Source: Anaplasma ovis str. Haibei
GTDB taxonomy: Bacteria > Pseudomonadota > Alphaproteobacteria > Rickettsiales > Anaplasmataceae
NCBI RefSeq assembly: GCF_002214625.1
Contig: NZ_CP015994.1
Coordinates: 744,001 to 808,000 of the forward strand
Length of the DNA: 64,000 nucleotides
Reading direction: 5' to 3'
In this document: piece after piece, positions 9,221 to 19,735 of the stretch
Layout: each line of letters begins with the position of its first letter
Numbering within the stretch: position 1 is the stretch's first letter
Position numbers and translations under genes: made by a program
Notes under the pieces: model-generated
Databases searched by the model: none
What the model was told of the DNA's origin: nothing
The model's input: the letters and a program-made list of their open reading frames with translations, nothing else

Positions 9221-9727
9221 TCAGCTTGGGGAAAGCAATAGTTCGTCATTCCGCATTGTAAAGTGAAAATGCTTCAGAAAACTCATTCCCAATAGAGACG
9301 TTCTCAGCTCAGATGTGCTAATGCTGGCACCTACATTTCTTGCAACCAGCGTTCCTATTCTGATTTCTGGTATCTGAAAATAAGTGGCCTTTATTGCCCC
9401 ATTTGCCGTATGGTAGGTTTTGGATTGCTGCACCGGCCTCATGTGCGCGCCTATCTTTTGCGCGTCCTTTTCAGACAGTACAACATCTGTCGCACCTGTA
9501 TCCACAAGGAATGTTATATTCTCTCCATTGATAGCCGCAAGTATATAAAAGTGGCCATCCTTGGATTTGCGAAATGCAACCCCCCCATCTTTTATGATAG
9601 GTACATCGCTTATAGCGGCTGCAGTGCTACCAAAACCGCCAAACGGTGGCTTATACACTCCGTCGTACAGGAAGGCAATTACCGATATAAGCCCAACCCA
9701 AAAAGCTATATACTTCGCGAATCTCAT
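9221..9727 (-). CDS. Membrane-anchored retropepsin-like aspartic protease
   Basis: 168 residues from ATG 9727. One transmembrane segment at about 5-22 precedes a retropepsin-like fold with the active-site motif FLVDTGATDVVLS (Asp 76, Thr 77, Gly 78) and a C-terminal LLGMSFLKHF, the usual hydrophobic-hydrophobic-Gly of clan AA proteases. Related single-domain proteases occur in alphaproteobacteria, including an active retropepsin-like enzyme in Rickettsia; they act as homodimers. The frame extends to ATG 9745/9748, but a GGGGTG Shine-Dalgarno sits correctly only for 9727. The catalytic domain should face the periplasm. Confidence 0.82.
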   Translation of the reverse strand: MRFAKYIAFWVGLISVIAFLYDGVYKPPFGGFGSTAAAISDVPIIKDGGVAFRKSKDGHFYILAAINGENITFLVDTGATDVVLSEKDAQKIGAHMRPVQQSKTYHTANGAIKATYFQIPEIRIGTLVARNVGASISTSELRTSLLGMSFLKHFHFTMRNDELLLSPS

Positions 9728-10140
9728 GGTAAAAACACCCCGCATCATGGCAAACTATAAACAGACATATCGGTCTTCGATAGCACAGTAAAAACCTGCA
9801 ATGTAAGCTCCAGAATTGCACGGATATTGTAGAAAACGGCGTACGTACCCGCCACACCCGGAGTCAGGCATGCAACCACTCAACAAGCAACAACCTGGAA
9901 AAAAGGCGCTGTAGCTCTGGCTATAACGCACGATTCTGACCCAAAACTGAGTTGATGTCTACTAGGGCGACGTATAAAGGCCTACTGACTTCATATTACA
10001 GCTCTGCACAGGCATGCTAGACATTGCCATGCAATACGTCCATGTGGTCTCCTGCAGACGCACGTACACGATAGTAACCTAACTACGATAAAACTTATTA
10101 AACACGCGTGCAATAACCCAACAGAGGCCGCGTGTTCCGC
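9728..10140. other. Intergenic stretch without a recognised gene
   Basis: About 410 bases between the exonuclease stop and the retropepsin start. No RNA gene or coding content was recognised. It should contain the promoter of the retropepsin gene; no convincing -10/-35 pair stood out. Confidence 0.4.
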
Positions 10141-10983
10141 TTAGGAAACTCCTTCTCCCATCATAAAAAACTGGCCACCGCAAACCTTTTCCCATTCCGC
10201 AACAAATTCAAGCATGTGCCTATTACCGCTACTTTGCAGATACGCAAGCAAATCTTTGATGCATTCGTTGTAACCGTCTGATGTCATCCTACCCTGATGG
10301 TGCATCAGTCTGAGGTACACAAGGTAGGTGTTGATTACGTCAGACTCGCAGTAGTCACGAATTTCGGACAACTGCCCACAGTCGTACATACGCATGACTT
10401 CAGAACCGTCTATACCTATTTTGCCTGGAAAATTCAGCACAGAACACACTTCATGCATTTTTACCCTGGCAGACGTGCCAAAATCTGAGAGATAATCGAG
10501 CAAATCGCAGTGCCAATCGGTGCTATATCGCTGAAAATAGTTATTCCACTTATCGCCAGAATTATACAAATATCCAGCTTGAATTCCGTGCACCATGGCC
10601 CGATATTTTATCACAGGAAGGTCAAAAGTGCGTCCGTTGAACGTCACAATTCGGGGCTTGATTGTGGAAATGTAGCCCAGAAGCCCGCGCACTAGCTCTC
10701 TTTCTGTGGAGGACACAGTCCCCCCAGAGCGTATTTCACGTAGTGTAAAGTGCTCACACCCCAGGTCGCGTCGTATATCTGCTCTAAGAAAGCTTATTGT
10801 CACTATCTTGTGGAACGGCTGGCGTAGGAATTGATTTTGCCCACTAGTCACTTCAAGATGGTAATCAGCCATAGCCTCCCGTTTGGCAGTGACACCACCG
10901 TCAACAACCCTCCCTACTAGATTATCACAGCTGTCAGTATCTGGTACGGTTTCGATGTCAAAAACCAATAACGAACTCAGCAT
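10141..10983 (-). CDS. Predicted 3'-5' exonuclease of the PolB-like exo2 family
   Basis: 280 residues from ATG 10983. DEDD exonuclease motifs are present: LLVFDIETVPD near the start (Exo I), VTFNGRTFDLPVIKYRAM in the middle (Exo II) and YCESDVINTYLVYLRL near the end (Exo III). This matches the family of predicted DNA polymerase B-like 3'-5' exonucleases common in alphaproteobacteria. The chosen ATG overlaps the upstream era stop (ATGCTGA), suggesting translational coupling; a second ATG at 11001 gives six more residues. Substrate not shown by sequence. Confidence 0.82.
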   Translation of the reverse strand: MLSSLLVFDIETVPDTDSCDNLVGRVVDGGVTAKREAMADYHLEVTSGQNQFLRQPFHKIVTISFLRADIRRDLGCEHFTLREIRSGGTVSSTERELVRGLLGYISTIKPRIVTFNGRTFDLPVIKYRAMVHGIQAGYLYNSGDKWNNYFQRYSTDWHCDLLDYLSDFGTSARVKMHEVCSVLNFPGKIGIDGSEVMRMYDCGQLSEIRDYCESDVINTYLVYLRLMHHQGRMTSDGYNECIKDLLAYLQSSGNRHMLEFVAEWEKVCGGQFFMMGEGVS

Positions 10984-11870
10984 TGTGTGTACCCGACGCA
11001 TTCATCCAGGTGATCCTGCCAAAATTTGCGCACTTTAACAAACAAAAAAAGGTGCACTTTTTTACCCAGCATTTGCCCTATTTCCTCTCTTGCCACCGTG
11101 CTTACGCTCTTTATGAGGGCGGCATTTTTCCCCACAACGATCGTTTTTTGGCTTTCTTTGATTACATACACAACCTGTTTAATTATGACGCTACGGCCTT
11201 TATCTTCAAACTTTTCCGTAACCACAGACAGTGAGTATGGCAGTTCCTGGCGTAGAGCGAGAAACAGTTTTTCGCGAGTAATTTCGGCTACAAAAAACTC
11301 TACAGTGGCGTCAGTACGCTGAGTACCAGGATACAACCACGGACAGTAACCCGCAGACTCGCGCAGGTGCGTTAACAGCGCCTCCGTACCCAGACCGTGA
11401 AGTGCTGAAACCGCAAAGACCCCAGTAAATTCGTGCATGGATCGTACGTGTGCTAAAATCTCGCGAATACGACACTCCTGGAGAAGATCGGTCTTATTCA
11501 GCACAGCCACAGTAGGAATATGTGAGTGCTTAACCTTGGCAATCACCCTGGCAACTTGGCCACACAGATAGTTCCTGGCTTCAAGTACTAAAACCACGAT
11601 GTCCGCACCTCTTATAGACATCCATGCGTTTTTTACCAAAAATTTTTCCAGAACAGTTTTCGGCGCAAAAACACCAGGGGTATCTGTGAACACCAGCTGG
11701 ACATTCCCATCGTTGCGTACTGCATTCATTCGCACCCGCGTTGTATGGACTTTCGGAGTTACTATTGAGGCTTTAAACCCCACCAATTCATTGATAAGGG
11801 TGGACTTACCAGCATTGGTTGCACCCACAACAGCAACTAGGGAACATTTTTCCAAATCGCGCCCCACCAT
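10977..11870 (-). CDS. era: GTPase Era
   Basis: 297 residues from ATG 11870. GTP-binding motifs: G1 GATNAGKST (16-24), G3 DTPG (63-66), G4 NKTD (125-128). The C-terminal KH domain contains the segment KNAALIKSVSTVAREEIGQM. Era binds the 3' end of 16S rRNA and checks 30S assembly. Its last bases overlap the start of the exonuclease gene. The C-terminal tail (DECVGYTQC) extends beyond the usual KH end. Confidence 0.95.
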   Translation of the reverse strand: MVGRDLEKCSLVAVVGATNAGKSTLINELVGFKASIVTPKVHTTRVRMNAVRNDGNVQLVFTDTPGVFAPKTVLEKFLVKNAWMSIRGADIVVLVLEARNYLCGQVARVIAKVKHSHIPTVAVLNKTDLLQECRIREILAHVRSMHEFTGVFAVSALHGLGTEALLTHLRESAGYCPWLYPGTQRTDATVEFFVAEITREKLFLALRQELPYSLSVVTEKFEDKGRSVIIKQVVYVIKESQKTIVVGKNAALIKSVSTVAREEIGQMLGKKVHLFLFVKVRKFWQDHLDECVGYTQC

Positions 11871-11964
11871 AAAAACCTAGATATCACACTCTATTTTGGC
11901 CACGCGCCGCCTCACTGGCACGGCAGAGAATGACAGAAAGACGCAGCAACACTTAAAGCACACA

Positions 11965-13320
11965 TCACATACCCTTGCGTTGCAGGAAGGACATGACGTC
12001 TGTATCTTTAAGCTTGCTTGCCTTCAACTGGCTGAATTTGCCTATCATAGAGCTCATCTGGTTGTACTGCTTCAGTAGCGCATTAACTACGTCAACTTTA
12101 ACCCCAGCACCCTTTGCTATTCTGGTTTTGCGCGCGCCGTTTAATATCTTGGGGTTAGCCCTCTCTAGCTTAGTCATAGAGTTTATGATGGCAATATACT
12201 TGTCTACCCTGCTATCGTCAACGATCCCTGCAACCTTGCGTTTTACATCATTCCCAAACGCGGGAATAAACTTCATAATGCTGGCAATTCCCCCCATCCT
12301 ATTTAGGGCTTTCAGCTGAACTACCAAATCATCAAGGTCAAATTTCCCCTTGCTGGCCTTGTCCTGTAGGTCACGTATAGTCTCCCTACCCACAGCCTCA
12401 ACCGCTTTTTCAACAAGGGAGGCAACGTCACCCATGTTTAAAATCCGGCGTGCGACCCTATCTGGGTAAAAGTCGTCCAAATCTTCGGGCTTTTCCCCCG
12501 TAGACATAAACTTTATGGGGCACCCTGACACCATCTTCATAGATAGTATGGCACCCCCGCGCGAATCCCCATCAGCCCTGGTAAAGATTGTACCGGTCAG
12601 GTTAAGTTTGTCATGGAATCCACGAACAACCTCAACTGCATCTTGCCCCATCATGCAGTCTACAACCAGTATAGTCTCGTTGGGCAAGATCTCCTTTTTG
12701 ATGAGCTGAAGCTCCCCTATCATCTCTTGGTCTATGTGCAATCTACCCGCAGTATCGACTATGACAACATCATATCCACCAAGTTTTGCCTCCTTCATAG
12801 CTCTTTTGGCTATATTCAGCGGTAGCTCACCCTCAACAATGGGGAGGCTGTCTATACCTACTCCTTGTGCCAAAATTCCAAGTTGTTCCTGGGCTGCTGG
12901 CCTGTACACATCCAGGGACACAACCAAGACCTTTTTCTCACTCTTCTTCAGTTTGAAGGCGACCTTCACCGCGTTTGTGGTCTTACCAACACCCTGCAAC
13001 CCGACCATCATGATAGCAATCGGCGCCTTCCCGCCTAGATCAAGCTCACTTTTCTCGTTGCCCAGAACTTCTATTAGGCATTCCTCCATAAGCTTGATAA
13101 TCATCTGCTCAGGCAGGACCCCTTTGATTACCTCGCCCCCAACTATCTTGCTTTTTACATCCCCTATAAACTGCTCCACAACCACGAGGTTAACGTCAGC
13201 ATCCAGAAGGGCCTGCGTCACATCTTCCAAGACAAGATCAAAGTCTTTATCAGATATTTCGCGCCTACCACCCAGTTTTTGTACCGCGGAAGCAATTCCC
13301 TTGGCTAAAGAATCAAACAT
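11965..13320 (-). CDS. ffh: Signal recognition particle protein Ffh (SRP54)
   Basis: 451 residues from ATG 13320: N-domain helices (1-95), G-domain with P-loop GLQGVGKTT (107-115), DTAGRLHID and TRADGDSRGG, then the Met-rich M-domain with a GIASIMKFIP segment and a C-terminus at RKGM. It binds signal peptides and 4.5S RNA and delivers nascent chains to SecY (encoded at 56646-57947). The upstream antiporter-like gene ends inside the first codons of ffh (ATGTTTGA), so the two are probably coupled. Confidence 0.95.
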   Translation of the reverse strand: MFDSLAKGIASAVQKLGGRREISDKDFDLVLEDVTQALLDADVNLVVVEQFIGDVKSKIVGGEVIKGVLPEQMIIKLMEECLIEVLGNEKSELDLGGKAPIAIMMVGLQGVGKTTNAVKVAFKLKKSEKKVLVVSLDVYRPAAQEQLGILAQGVGIDSLPIVEGELPLNIAKRAMKEAKLGGYDVVIVDTAGRLHIDQEMIGELQLIKKEILPNETILVVDCMMGQDAVEVVRGFHDKLNLTGTIFTRADGDSRGGAILSMKMVSGCPIKFMSTGEKPEDLDDFYPDRVARRILNMGDVASLVEKAVEAVGRETIRDLQDKASKGKFDLDDLVVQLKALNRMGGIASIMKFIPAFGNDVKRKVAGIVDDSRVDKYIAIINSMTKLERANPKILNGARKTRIAKGAGVKVDVVNALLKQYNQMSSMIGKFSQLKASKLKDTDVMSFLQRKGM

Positions 13321-14863
13321 AAACTAACACCAACACAACCCCAATAACCAGCATACACAGAAGCAATGCAGCGTCTGCCGCCTCCATCCTCTGGCGCAAC
13401 GCCGATACCCAAGCGTGACCCTTATCATCGTATTCGGGAACACACACCTTTTCGGAAAGTACGTTACATAGGTATAACACAAAATTCCAAAACCCAGAAA
13501 TCACCTTGGGAAGAAAGCGCCTATAAATCCAGTCAATATCCACGCTAAACTCGCACCTGCCTAGCAGTTTTTTGCGCAGCGATACAATAAAACATAGCAC
13601 CGTAACAGAAATGGCTGCAATCTGAACGGCCACATCTTTCGGAGTGTATACAAACCGCTCCCCCGTAAAGGAGAGAACCTGTTTGTGAAACATGCCCAAA
13701 ACTACCAACAATAGCACCAAGAAAGCCATGGGGCCCCCAAGAAGATATCTGCCAACTGATGAGGACCCATTATGACTAACGCGCAGCTGGGAGCTTGAAA
13801 GCCACACCAATCTCAACCCTACGCCAGCAAACAATAGGAGGCTACAGACCAAAAAGACCTGTTTTGATATCACGCCAAAAAGTCCGGCGGTTCCCGCGCT
13901 ATGCAGCACTAATGATTTCACTATAAACCCGGCACTCCCAGGAAAGGCACCCATGTTCAATACAGCAACTACACAGGCCACAATTGACAAATAAACGGCA
14001 TACAGGCCGCCCTTTCTGTGCTCCGCACTGCCTACTGTAATCGCGTCTGCTACCATAAACAAAAGTGTCTGGTAAAGCACGGAAAGCGCCATGTACGCCA
14101 TTAACACCCCATAGGAAACACTGTTAAACCCTATGGCGATCAGCATCAGTCCCACCTGCCCGACAACGTTATATGACATGGCTTTCCTAATATCCCGTTC
14201 CAGCCAAGCAAAAATTGCACCGTATATAGCGGTCATCATGCCCGCATATAGCAGCACTGGATCACCAGAAAACATTCTTAGCAGGACGCAGGCGGCAACT
14301 TTGGTCGTAAATGCGGACAACACCATAATTCCAAACCTGGAGGACATTGGATACGTATGTGAAACCCAAGATGATGCAGGAAACGATGCAGCATTTATCA
14401 GAAGACCAGCCATATAAAACGCCTTTGATAGCCCGGTAAATTGGCCTGCCTGGGCAAATTCGCATGCACCTACAAGGAGGAGTACCCCTGAAACAAAGTG
14501 CACAGACGCGTAGTGAAGAAATGCCCCGATATTACTGGCAGGACATCCATACGCAATGAGGAGGAGCGCGAAGAGCGCCATAAATTCGAACCCAACAGCA
14601 ATAAAGGTGGGGTCAGAAAGCGAAAGCACAAATGTGCTACTTGCATAATACAGCAGGCAGCATAACACCTCTCGCGAGCGCATATTTCCACATGACTGCA
14701 GCAATATCGCCAGCAAGGCCAGGGAAAACGACAGAAAGAGAGGCATTGCGGACTGCAAAGCGTGTGACAGTCCAAGCGCATCCCGCCACAGAACGGGCAA
14801 CGCGGCATCAGTTCCACCCGCAAAAAACCCATACACCCCGGCAGCCGATAGAACTCCGTACAT
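13313..14863 (-). CDS. Proton-conducting membrane subunit, MnhD/NuoN-like
   Basis: 516 residues with about 13-14 hydrophobic segments and the antiporter-type core: the Lys in AFTTKVAACVLLR, AIYGAIFAWLERDIRKAMSY and AFPGSAGFIVKS. This is the proton_antipo_M family shared by Mrp/Mnh subunits A and D and complex I NuoL/M/N. With Mnh subunit genes at 19736-21711 it is best read as an Mnh D-type subunit, though a complex I paralogue cannot be excluded. ATG 14863 is preferred over TTG 14875 because GGGAG lies 5 bases upstream of it. Confidence 0.85.
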   Translation of the reverse strand: MYGVLSAAGVYGFFAGGTDAALPVLWRDALGLSHALQSAMPLFLSFSLALLAILLQSCGNMRSREVLCCLLYYASSTFVLSLSDPTFIAVGFEFMALFALLLIAYGCPASNIGAFLHYASVHFVSGVLLLVGACEFAQAGQFTGLSKAFYMAGLLINAASFPASSWVSHTYPMSSRFGIMVLSAFTTKVAACVLLRMFSGDPVLLYAGMMTAIYGAIFAWLERDIRKAMSYNVVGQVGLMLIAIGFNSVSYGVLMAYMALSVLYQTLLFMVADAITVGSAEHRKGGLYAVYLSIVACVVAVLNMGAFPGSAGFIVKSLVLHSAGTAGLFGVISKQVFLVCSLLLFAGVGLRLVWLSSSQLRVSHNGSSSVGRYLLGGPMAFLVLLLVVLGMFHKQVLSFTGERFVYTPKDVAVQIAAISVTVLCFIVSLRKKLLGRCEFSVDIDWIYRRFLPKVISGFWNFVLYLCNVLSEKVCVPEYDDKGHAWVSALRQRMEAADAALLLCMLVIGVVLVLVYV

Positions 14864-14936
14864 GACAACTCCCAACCAGCTCTACCTATATACATACACA
14901 GGCTCGCACAAACAAGCTCGGTATTGGTTGGTGAGA

Positions 14937-15413
14937 TTAACGTCCTAACTTCTCAGCCCCAAACAATTCGTAGGCTCTTGCACGAAATGCGCGCATGATC
15001 CGGTGTTTGGCAACATCCGCCGCAACATCAAAGGTGACCTGAAGTACCTTTTGCCTGAAAGAAAAATTTATACGAAACTTGACCAGCGTTTTTTCGTTCC
15101 CCATTGGTAAAAAACGCCATTCGCTTTGCAAAAGCCTGAATACACCGTCAGTGGAGCGCACCTTAACCCAGCCTTGCTGGTTACCTATAGGAGAGCAAAA
15201 CGAAACGTGCGAGGTGTACCCACCCTTGAGTGAGAGAAAACCCGCAACTACCTCGGCAACTAAGGAGGAGCCATCACGACTTATCACCCTCACATCTTTG
15301 CACCAGGGAAGGAATTCCGGATATCGCTCTACATCCAACACGATGGAGAATAACTTCTCTGCAGCAAATGCCAGAACCTCTTCCCCAACTAACCGATTCC
15401 CCCACGCAGGCAT
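14937..15413 (-). CDS. RatA / COQ10 family START-like protein
   Basis: 158 residues. The sequence FSIVLDVERYPEFLPWCKDVRVISRDG at 24-50 is the hallmark of the SRPBCC COQ10/RatA family, with the beta-rich grip fold following (FLSLKGGYTSHVSF, SEWRFLPMGNEKTLVKF). Members bind hydrophobic ligands; the mitochondrial homologue binds ubiquinone, and E. coli RatA has been linked to ribosome subunit association. A role in ubiquinone handling is the more likely one in this respiring bacterium. The longest frame starts at TTG 15428; ATG 15413 is preferred. Confidence 0.82.
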   Translation of the reverse strand: MPAWGNRLVGEEVLAFAAEKLFSIVLDVERYPEFLPWCKDVRVISRDGSSLVAEVVAGFLSLKGGYTSHVSFCSPIGNQQGWVKVRSTDGVFRLLQSEWRFLPMGNEKTLVKFRINFSFRQKVLQVTFDVAADVAKHRIMRAFRARAYELFGAEKLGR

Positions 15414-15643
15414 ACACACCGGGTGCAACTCATTGAAGAGTGGGGGATCCGCCTTTGCCGCAATGCTTTATTAGTGTCCTGAGACTAAAGCTAAGGTGGG
15501 TGCCATATAACAACCGCCTTCGGGTTGACAGTGACGGCCCCCTTCAAGAACAAAACGGGCTCGAGGAACTTCCAACCTACACGTACAACGCAGAACCCCC
15601 GGGTATTATACAGAACAAGTAAGACAGATCAATATATAAATAC

Positions 15644-17569
15644 CTACTTCTTGTCTTCGTCATCCTTTTTGATTTCCTGGTATTCCGAATCTACCACCCT
15701 CTCCTCCGGATTCCCAGAAGCTTCGCTTGCAGCACTATCAGCGGAAGCACCCGAGTCTTTCTGAGTAGAATATGCCGCCTCACCCAACTTCATGGACAGC
15801 TGCATTAGGGCATCATACTTTTGCTGAACAGCGTCACTATTACTGTCATCACTGCTCAAGCACTCCCTGAGCTCCTTTATTGCAGTCTCGATGTTAGACT
15901 TATCAGCACTGGAAATCTTGTCCCCATAGTCATTAAGGGACTTCTCAGTGGAATGTATTAGAGCCTCAGAGCTGTTCTTAAGCTCCACGTGCTTCTTGCG
16001 CTTCTCATCTTCTTCAGCTCTGTCTTGGGCATCTTGGACCATCTTCTTGATTTCCTCCTCACTCAGCCCACCAGAGGATTGTATCTTGATGGTCTGCTCC
16101 TTCCCAGAAGCTTTATCCTTTGCAGAAACGTGCACTATACCGTTGGCGTCTATGTCAAACGTTACTTCAATCTGTGGAATACCCCGAGGCGCTGAAGGAA
16201 TCCCCTCCAGGCTGAACTGACCAAGCAGCTTGTTGTCTACAGCCATTTTCCGCTCACCCTGGTAAACCTTGATGGTGACCGCAGTTTGCCCATCCTCCGC
16301 GGTGGAGAACACCTGGGATTTCTTAGTAGGAATTGTGGTGTTACGCTCAATAAGAGGAGTGAAAACGCCACCCAAGGTTTCTATACCAAGCGATAGCGGA
16401 GCGACATCCAACAACAAGACATCTCTCACATCACCTGTAAGTATCCCACCCTGTATAGCAGCACCAATTGCCACTACCTCGTCAGGATTCACCCCTTTGC
16501 AGGGTTCCTTCCCTCCAAAGAAATCTTTAACTCTCTGGATTACCTTGGGCATTCTAGTCATCCCACCGACTAGCACCACCTCATCTATCTTGCCGGTGTC
16601 TTTAATCCCTGCGTCATCCAACGCCTTCTTGCACGGCTCTATGGTACGTTCAATCAGCTCGCTTACCAGCCCTTCAAATTTGGCTCTCGTAAGTTTCAGG
16701 CTAAGGTGCTTTGCACCTGTACTATCGCTGGATATGAAAGGCAAAGTTATATCTGTCTCTAGCCTACTAGAAAGCTCAATCTTGGCCTTCTCTGCGGCTT
16801 CTTTGATCCTCTGAACAGCCATTGGGTCATTGTGCAGGTCTATTCCAGTTTCTTGTTTGAAACTCTCCATCATGTGTTCCATAACGGCGTTGTCAAAGTC
16901 CTCACCACCCAACTTGGTGTCACCATTTGTGGCTTTTACTTCAAATACACCCTCAGCGATCTCAAGCACGGAAACATCAAAAGTTCCACCACCAAGGTCG
17001 TACACAACAATTGTTCTCTGCCTGTCGCCCTTATCCAAACCGTAGGCTAACGCAGCAGCAGTGGGCTCATTAATAATTCTCACAACATCCAGACCGGCAA
17101 TTGTCCCGGCATCTTTAGTGGCTTGACGTTGTGCATCGTTAAAATACGCAGGAACAGTAATTACGGCCTTTTTTACCGGGGCCCCGAAATACCTCTCTGC
17201 GGTCTCTTTGATCTTTTCCAGAACAAACGCGCCAATCTGCACTGGGGAGTATCCCTCACCCCTAGCCCGTATCCACGCATCCCCATTTTTTGCTGGAAAT
17301 ACTTCGTAAGAACACTTGACGTCCCGCATATCGTCGTATCTACGACCTATTATTCTCTTGCTAGCGTATATCGTATTTTGAGCATTGATGTTCGCCTGAC
17401 GCTTAGCAAGCTCACCCACAAGCCGCTCGTTTTCTGTAAAGGCAACAACCGACGGAGTAGTTCTTGAGCCTTCACTGTTTTCGATAACTTTCGCGGTACC
17501 TGCCTCCATAACAGCAACGCAAGAATTCGTAGTACCTAGATCTATGCCTATGATACGCTCAGCCGCCAT
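15644..17569 (-). CDS. dnaK: Molecular chaperone DnaK (Hsp70)
   Basis: 641 residues from ATG 17569, chosen because [15 protein letters not shown] is the canonical N-terminus and GGGGG lies just upstream; the frame itself extends to 17626. The ATPase domain has [13 protein letters not shown] and [11 protein letters not shown]; the substrate-binding domain follows the linker [15 protein letters not shown]. The tail ends EEKK-like (KKDDEDKK) instead of the E. coli EEVKDKK. It folds and protects proteins with DnaJ and GrpE, neither of which is adjacent. Confidence 0.97.
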   Translation of the reverse strand: MAAERIIGIDLGTTNSCVAVMEAGTAKVIENSEGSRTTPSVVAFTENERLVGELAKRQANINAQNTIYASKRIIGRRYDDMRDVKCSYEVFPAKNGDAWIRARGEGYSPVQIGAFVLEKIKETAERYFGAPVKKAVITVPAYFNDAQRQATKDAGTIAGLDVVRIINEPTAAALAYGLDKGDRQRTIVVYDLGGGTFDVSVLEIAEGVFEVKATNGDTKLGGEDFDNAVMEHMMESFKQETGIDLHNDPMAVQRIKEAAEKAKIELSSRLETDITLPFISSDSTGAKHLSLKLTRAKFEGLVSELIERTIEPCKKALDDAGIKDTGKIDEVVLVGGMTRMPKVIQRVKDFFGGKEPCKGVNPDEVVAIGAAIQGGILTGDVRDVLLLDVAPLSLGIETLGGVFTPLIERNTTIPTKKSQVFSTAEDGQTAVTIKVYQGERKMAVDNKLLGQFSLEGIPSAPRGIPQIEVTFDIDANGIVHVSAKDKASGKEQTIKIQSSGGLSEEEIKKMVQDAQDRAEEDEKRKKHVELKNSSEALIHSTEKSLNDYGDKISSADKSNIETAIKELRECLSSDDSNSDAVQQKYDALMQLSMKLGEAAYSTQKDSGASADSAASEASGNPEERVVDSEYQEIKKDDEDKK

Positions 17570-17660
17570 GATCACCCCCACTAAACAATACTTTAAAAAA
17601 CCAGATACGGTAGATATAGTAACCAAAGTCCTAAATTACAACCCCTACCCCTCCGGCAAG

Positions 17661-17690
17661 ATAAAAAATATACGAGAGCCCGGCCCGGGC
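17661..17690 (-). terminator. Putative terminator after the RNase E/G gene
   Basis: On the minus strand a GC-rich palindrome GCCCGGGCCGGGC (17678-17690; 5-bp stem, 3-base loop) is followed within 20 bases by a T-rich stretch (complement of 17661-17670). It lies between the rne/rng stop and dnaK, so it would separate the two transcripts. The stem is short and the T-run is not immediately adjacent. Confidence 0.4.
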
Positions 17691-17781
17691 ACACAGCTTG
17701 ATTGTTATGCGACGCAACCAGCGAGGACAGCACATTTTGTGGCACTGTAATGGGACTCAGTAGAAAAAACTGGTACATACT

Positions 17782-19641
17782 CTAGCGTATGTCTGCAAAC
17801 ATGCGAGACAGCCATTTCTTGATCCAAGTTTCGTCAGGCTTTTTGGCCGCAACGAACGCTGCTTGAGTAGTTTCTTGCACATTTGCAACCTCGGCGCTTC
17901 CTGCTTTACTTTCTGCGAGTCCCGGCTGGGTTTCAGGCGGCCCCATAAGCTCTTCACTTAGAGCCGTGCTATACCCCTTCTCCGCGTGAATGCTGAAACC
18001 CGTAGCACCTGGATTCTCGCTTACGCCCAGCCTTATGAGAACCTTGAATTCGCTTTCTATAGCCCAAATATGCTTACGCTTGTAATTAAATAGGTAGGTC
18101 AAAACCCCGTGGTCAGCTAAAACCGAAATTATCTTTTCGCGATTTTTATGGGCGAAGTACCGCACATCTCTAAGTATGTCTGCAGCAACGGACTCAAGCG
18201 ATCTAACTCTGCCAACGCCTCTACAATGAGAGCATTGGACCGTACTGGTATCTAGTATGCTTTGCTTGACCCGCTGTCTGGAAATTTCCATTAGACCAAA
18301 GGCGCTTATGTACCCGAACTGCACTTTCGCCTTATCGTTCTTAAATGCCTCCCTAACCTCAGATTCAACAGCCCTGCAGTACCTGTATCTGAGCATATCT
18401 ATGAAGTCAATGACTATTAGGCCAGATAGCCCACGCAAATTCACTTGCCGCGCAATTTCTTTGACAGCCTCCATATTGGTTTTGTACGCAGTCTCTTCTA
18501 TACTGTCTTCGCCGGTCATCTTGCCAGAGTTGACGTCTATGGAGACCAGCGCCTCGGTCGGGGTTATGACTATATATCCCCCAGATGGAAGGAAAATCTT
18601 GTCGCTGTACAACTCAAGTATTTGTGCGTCAATCCTGTAATGAGTAAAAATTGGCACGCTGCCTTTGTACATCCGAACCCGTAGTTTGTTCCTAAACATG
18701 GATTTCGCGTACTCTTTCACAAGGCTGAACGCCCTACTGCCCGAAACAACCACATCGTGGATTGTCTCATCACAAAAATCCCTAAGCGCTCTCTTGATTA
18801 TGTTAGCCTCAACATACAGAAGCGCAGGAGGTTCCATTTTCTCGCAGTTGTCGCGTATCTCCTGCCACGTAGATTGTAGGTAAGACAAATCCTGCTCTAT
18901 CTCCTTTTGGCTTCTATTGCTACCAGCTGTTCTGATTATGACCCCAGATTCCTTTGGAAGCTTTATAGAATTGAGTACTTCCTTCAGATTCTTCCGGTCA
19001 TCACAATCTTCAATACGCCGCGATATTCCACTATTCTTATTGCCTGCATTCGGCATAAAGATACAATACCTACCCGCAAGCGCAACGTACGTGGAAAAGG
19101 TTGCACACTTGTTCCCTCGCTCTTCCTTTATGATCTGGACCATAAGTTTCTGGTCCACCTTTACAACATCCTGAATCTTGTACAACTTGTGTAACGAAGA
19201 CTTCGACCTGCCGGTTTTGGAGGCTGTATTCTTACCAGAACGATCATCCAATGGGGGCTTACAGGCATCCACAGGGCCATCATCGGGCAACGGCGCGGCA
19301 GCCCCATCGTCCTCAGCAAACCCCTCGTGCTCCTGACCATCGCCGTACATGTTTTGCAGAAGAGCTTCTTTCTCCTCTACGGGCAGCTGGTAGTGCTCAA
19401 CCGAAATTTCAGAGAACGGCAAAAACCCATGTTTGCTTATCCCATATTCTATGAACACAGCCTGCAAGGAGGGCTCTATGCGCTTTACGACCGCGTAGTA
19501 TATGTTGCCACGCAGCTGCTTTCTGTCTTTTAACTCCTGATCAAACTCAACTACCTTACCGTCATCAAGTACCGCAACTCTTATCTCATCAACATACGCG
19601 GCATCAACCAATATCCTCTTCCCGCTGTTATCATTAGACAC
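17782..19641 (-). CDS. rng: Ribonuclease E/G family endoribonuclease
   Basis: 619 residues from GTG 19641 with GAGG a few bases upstream. The N-terminus KRILVDAAYVDEIRVAVLDDG and the S1 domain (about 35-185, split by an acidic low-complexity insertion at 95-145) are followed by the catalytic core: GLIVIDFIDMLRYRYCR, with the metal-binding DFIDM, and the Zn-link QCSHCRGVGRVRS. The long C-terminal scaffold of enteric RNase E is absent, so it resembles a minimal RNase E / RNase G. It processes rRNA and decays mRNA. Confidence 0.9.
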   Translation of the reverse strand: MSNDNSGKRILVDAAYVDEIRVAVLDDGKVVEFDQELKDRKQLRGNIYYAVVKRIEPSLQAVFIEYGISKHGFLPFSEISVEHYQLPVEEKEALLQNMYGDGQEHEGFAEDDGAAAPLPDDGPVDACKPPLDDRSGKNTASKTGRSKSSLHKLYKIQDVVKVDQKLMVQIIKEERGNKCATFSTYVALAGRYCIFMPNAGNKNSGISRRIEDCDDRKNLKEVLNSIKLPKESGVIIRTAGSNRSQKEIEQDLSYLQSTWQEIRDNCEKMEPPALLYVEANIIKRALRDFCDETIHDVVVSGSRAFSLVKEYAKSMFRNKLRVRMYKGSVPIFTHYRIDAQILELYSDKIFLPSGGYIVITPTEALVSIDVNSGKMTGEDSIEETAYKTNMEAVKEIARQVNLRGLSGLIVIDFIDMLRYRYCRAVESEVREAFKNDKAKVQFGYISAFGLMEISRQRVKQSILDTSTVQCSHCRGVGRVRSLESVAADILRDVRYFAHKNREKIISVLADHGVLTYLFNYKRKHIWAIESEFKVLIRLGVSENPGATGFSIHAEKGYSTALSEELMGPPETQPGLAESKAGSAEVANVQETTQAAFVAAKKPDETWIKKWLSRMFADIR

Positions 19642-19735
19642 AGAACCTCACACCAATTCATAAAACACTCCAAAGGCCACCTAGAGCACCACAAAAACCG
19701 ACATATGCAACACTCTGTGTTGCGAACAAAAATTC

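Noticed and set aside
9410-9760. Plus-strand frame antisense to the retropepsin gene
   Set aside because: Shadow of the coding strand; the DTGA-containing frame on the minus strand is convincing.
17570-17660. Heat-shock (RpoH) promoter upstream of dnaK
   Set aside because: CTTGCC and TAATTT are present but spacing and -10 do not fit the alphaproteobacterial RpoH pattern well enough.
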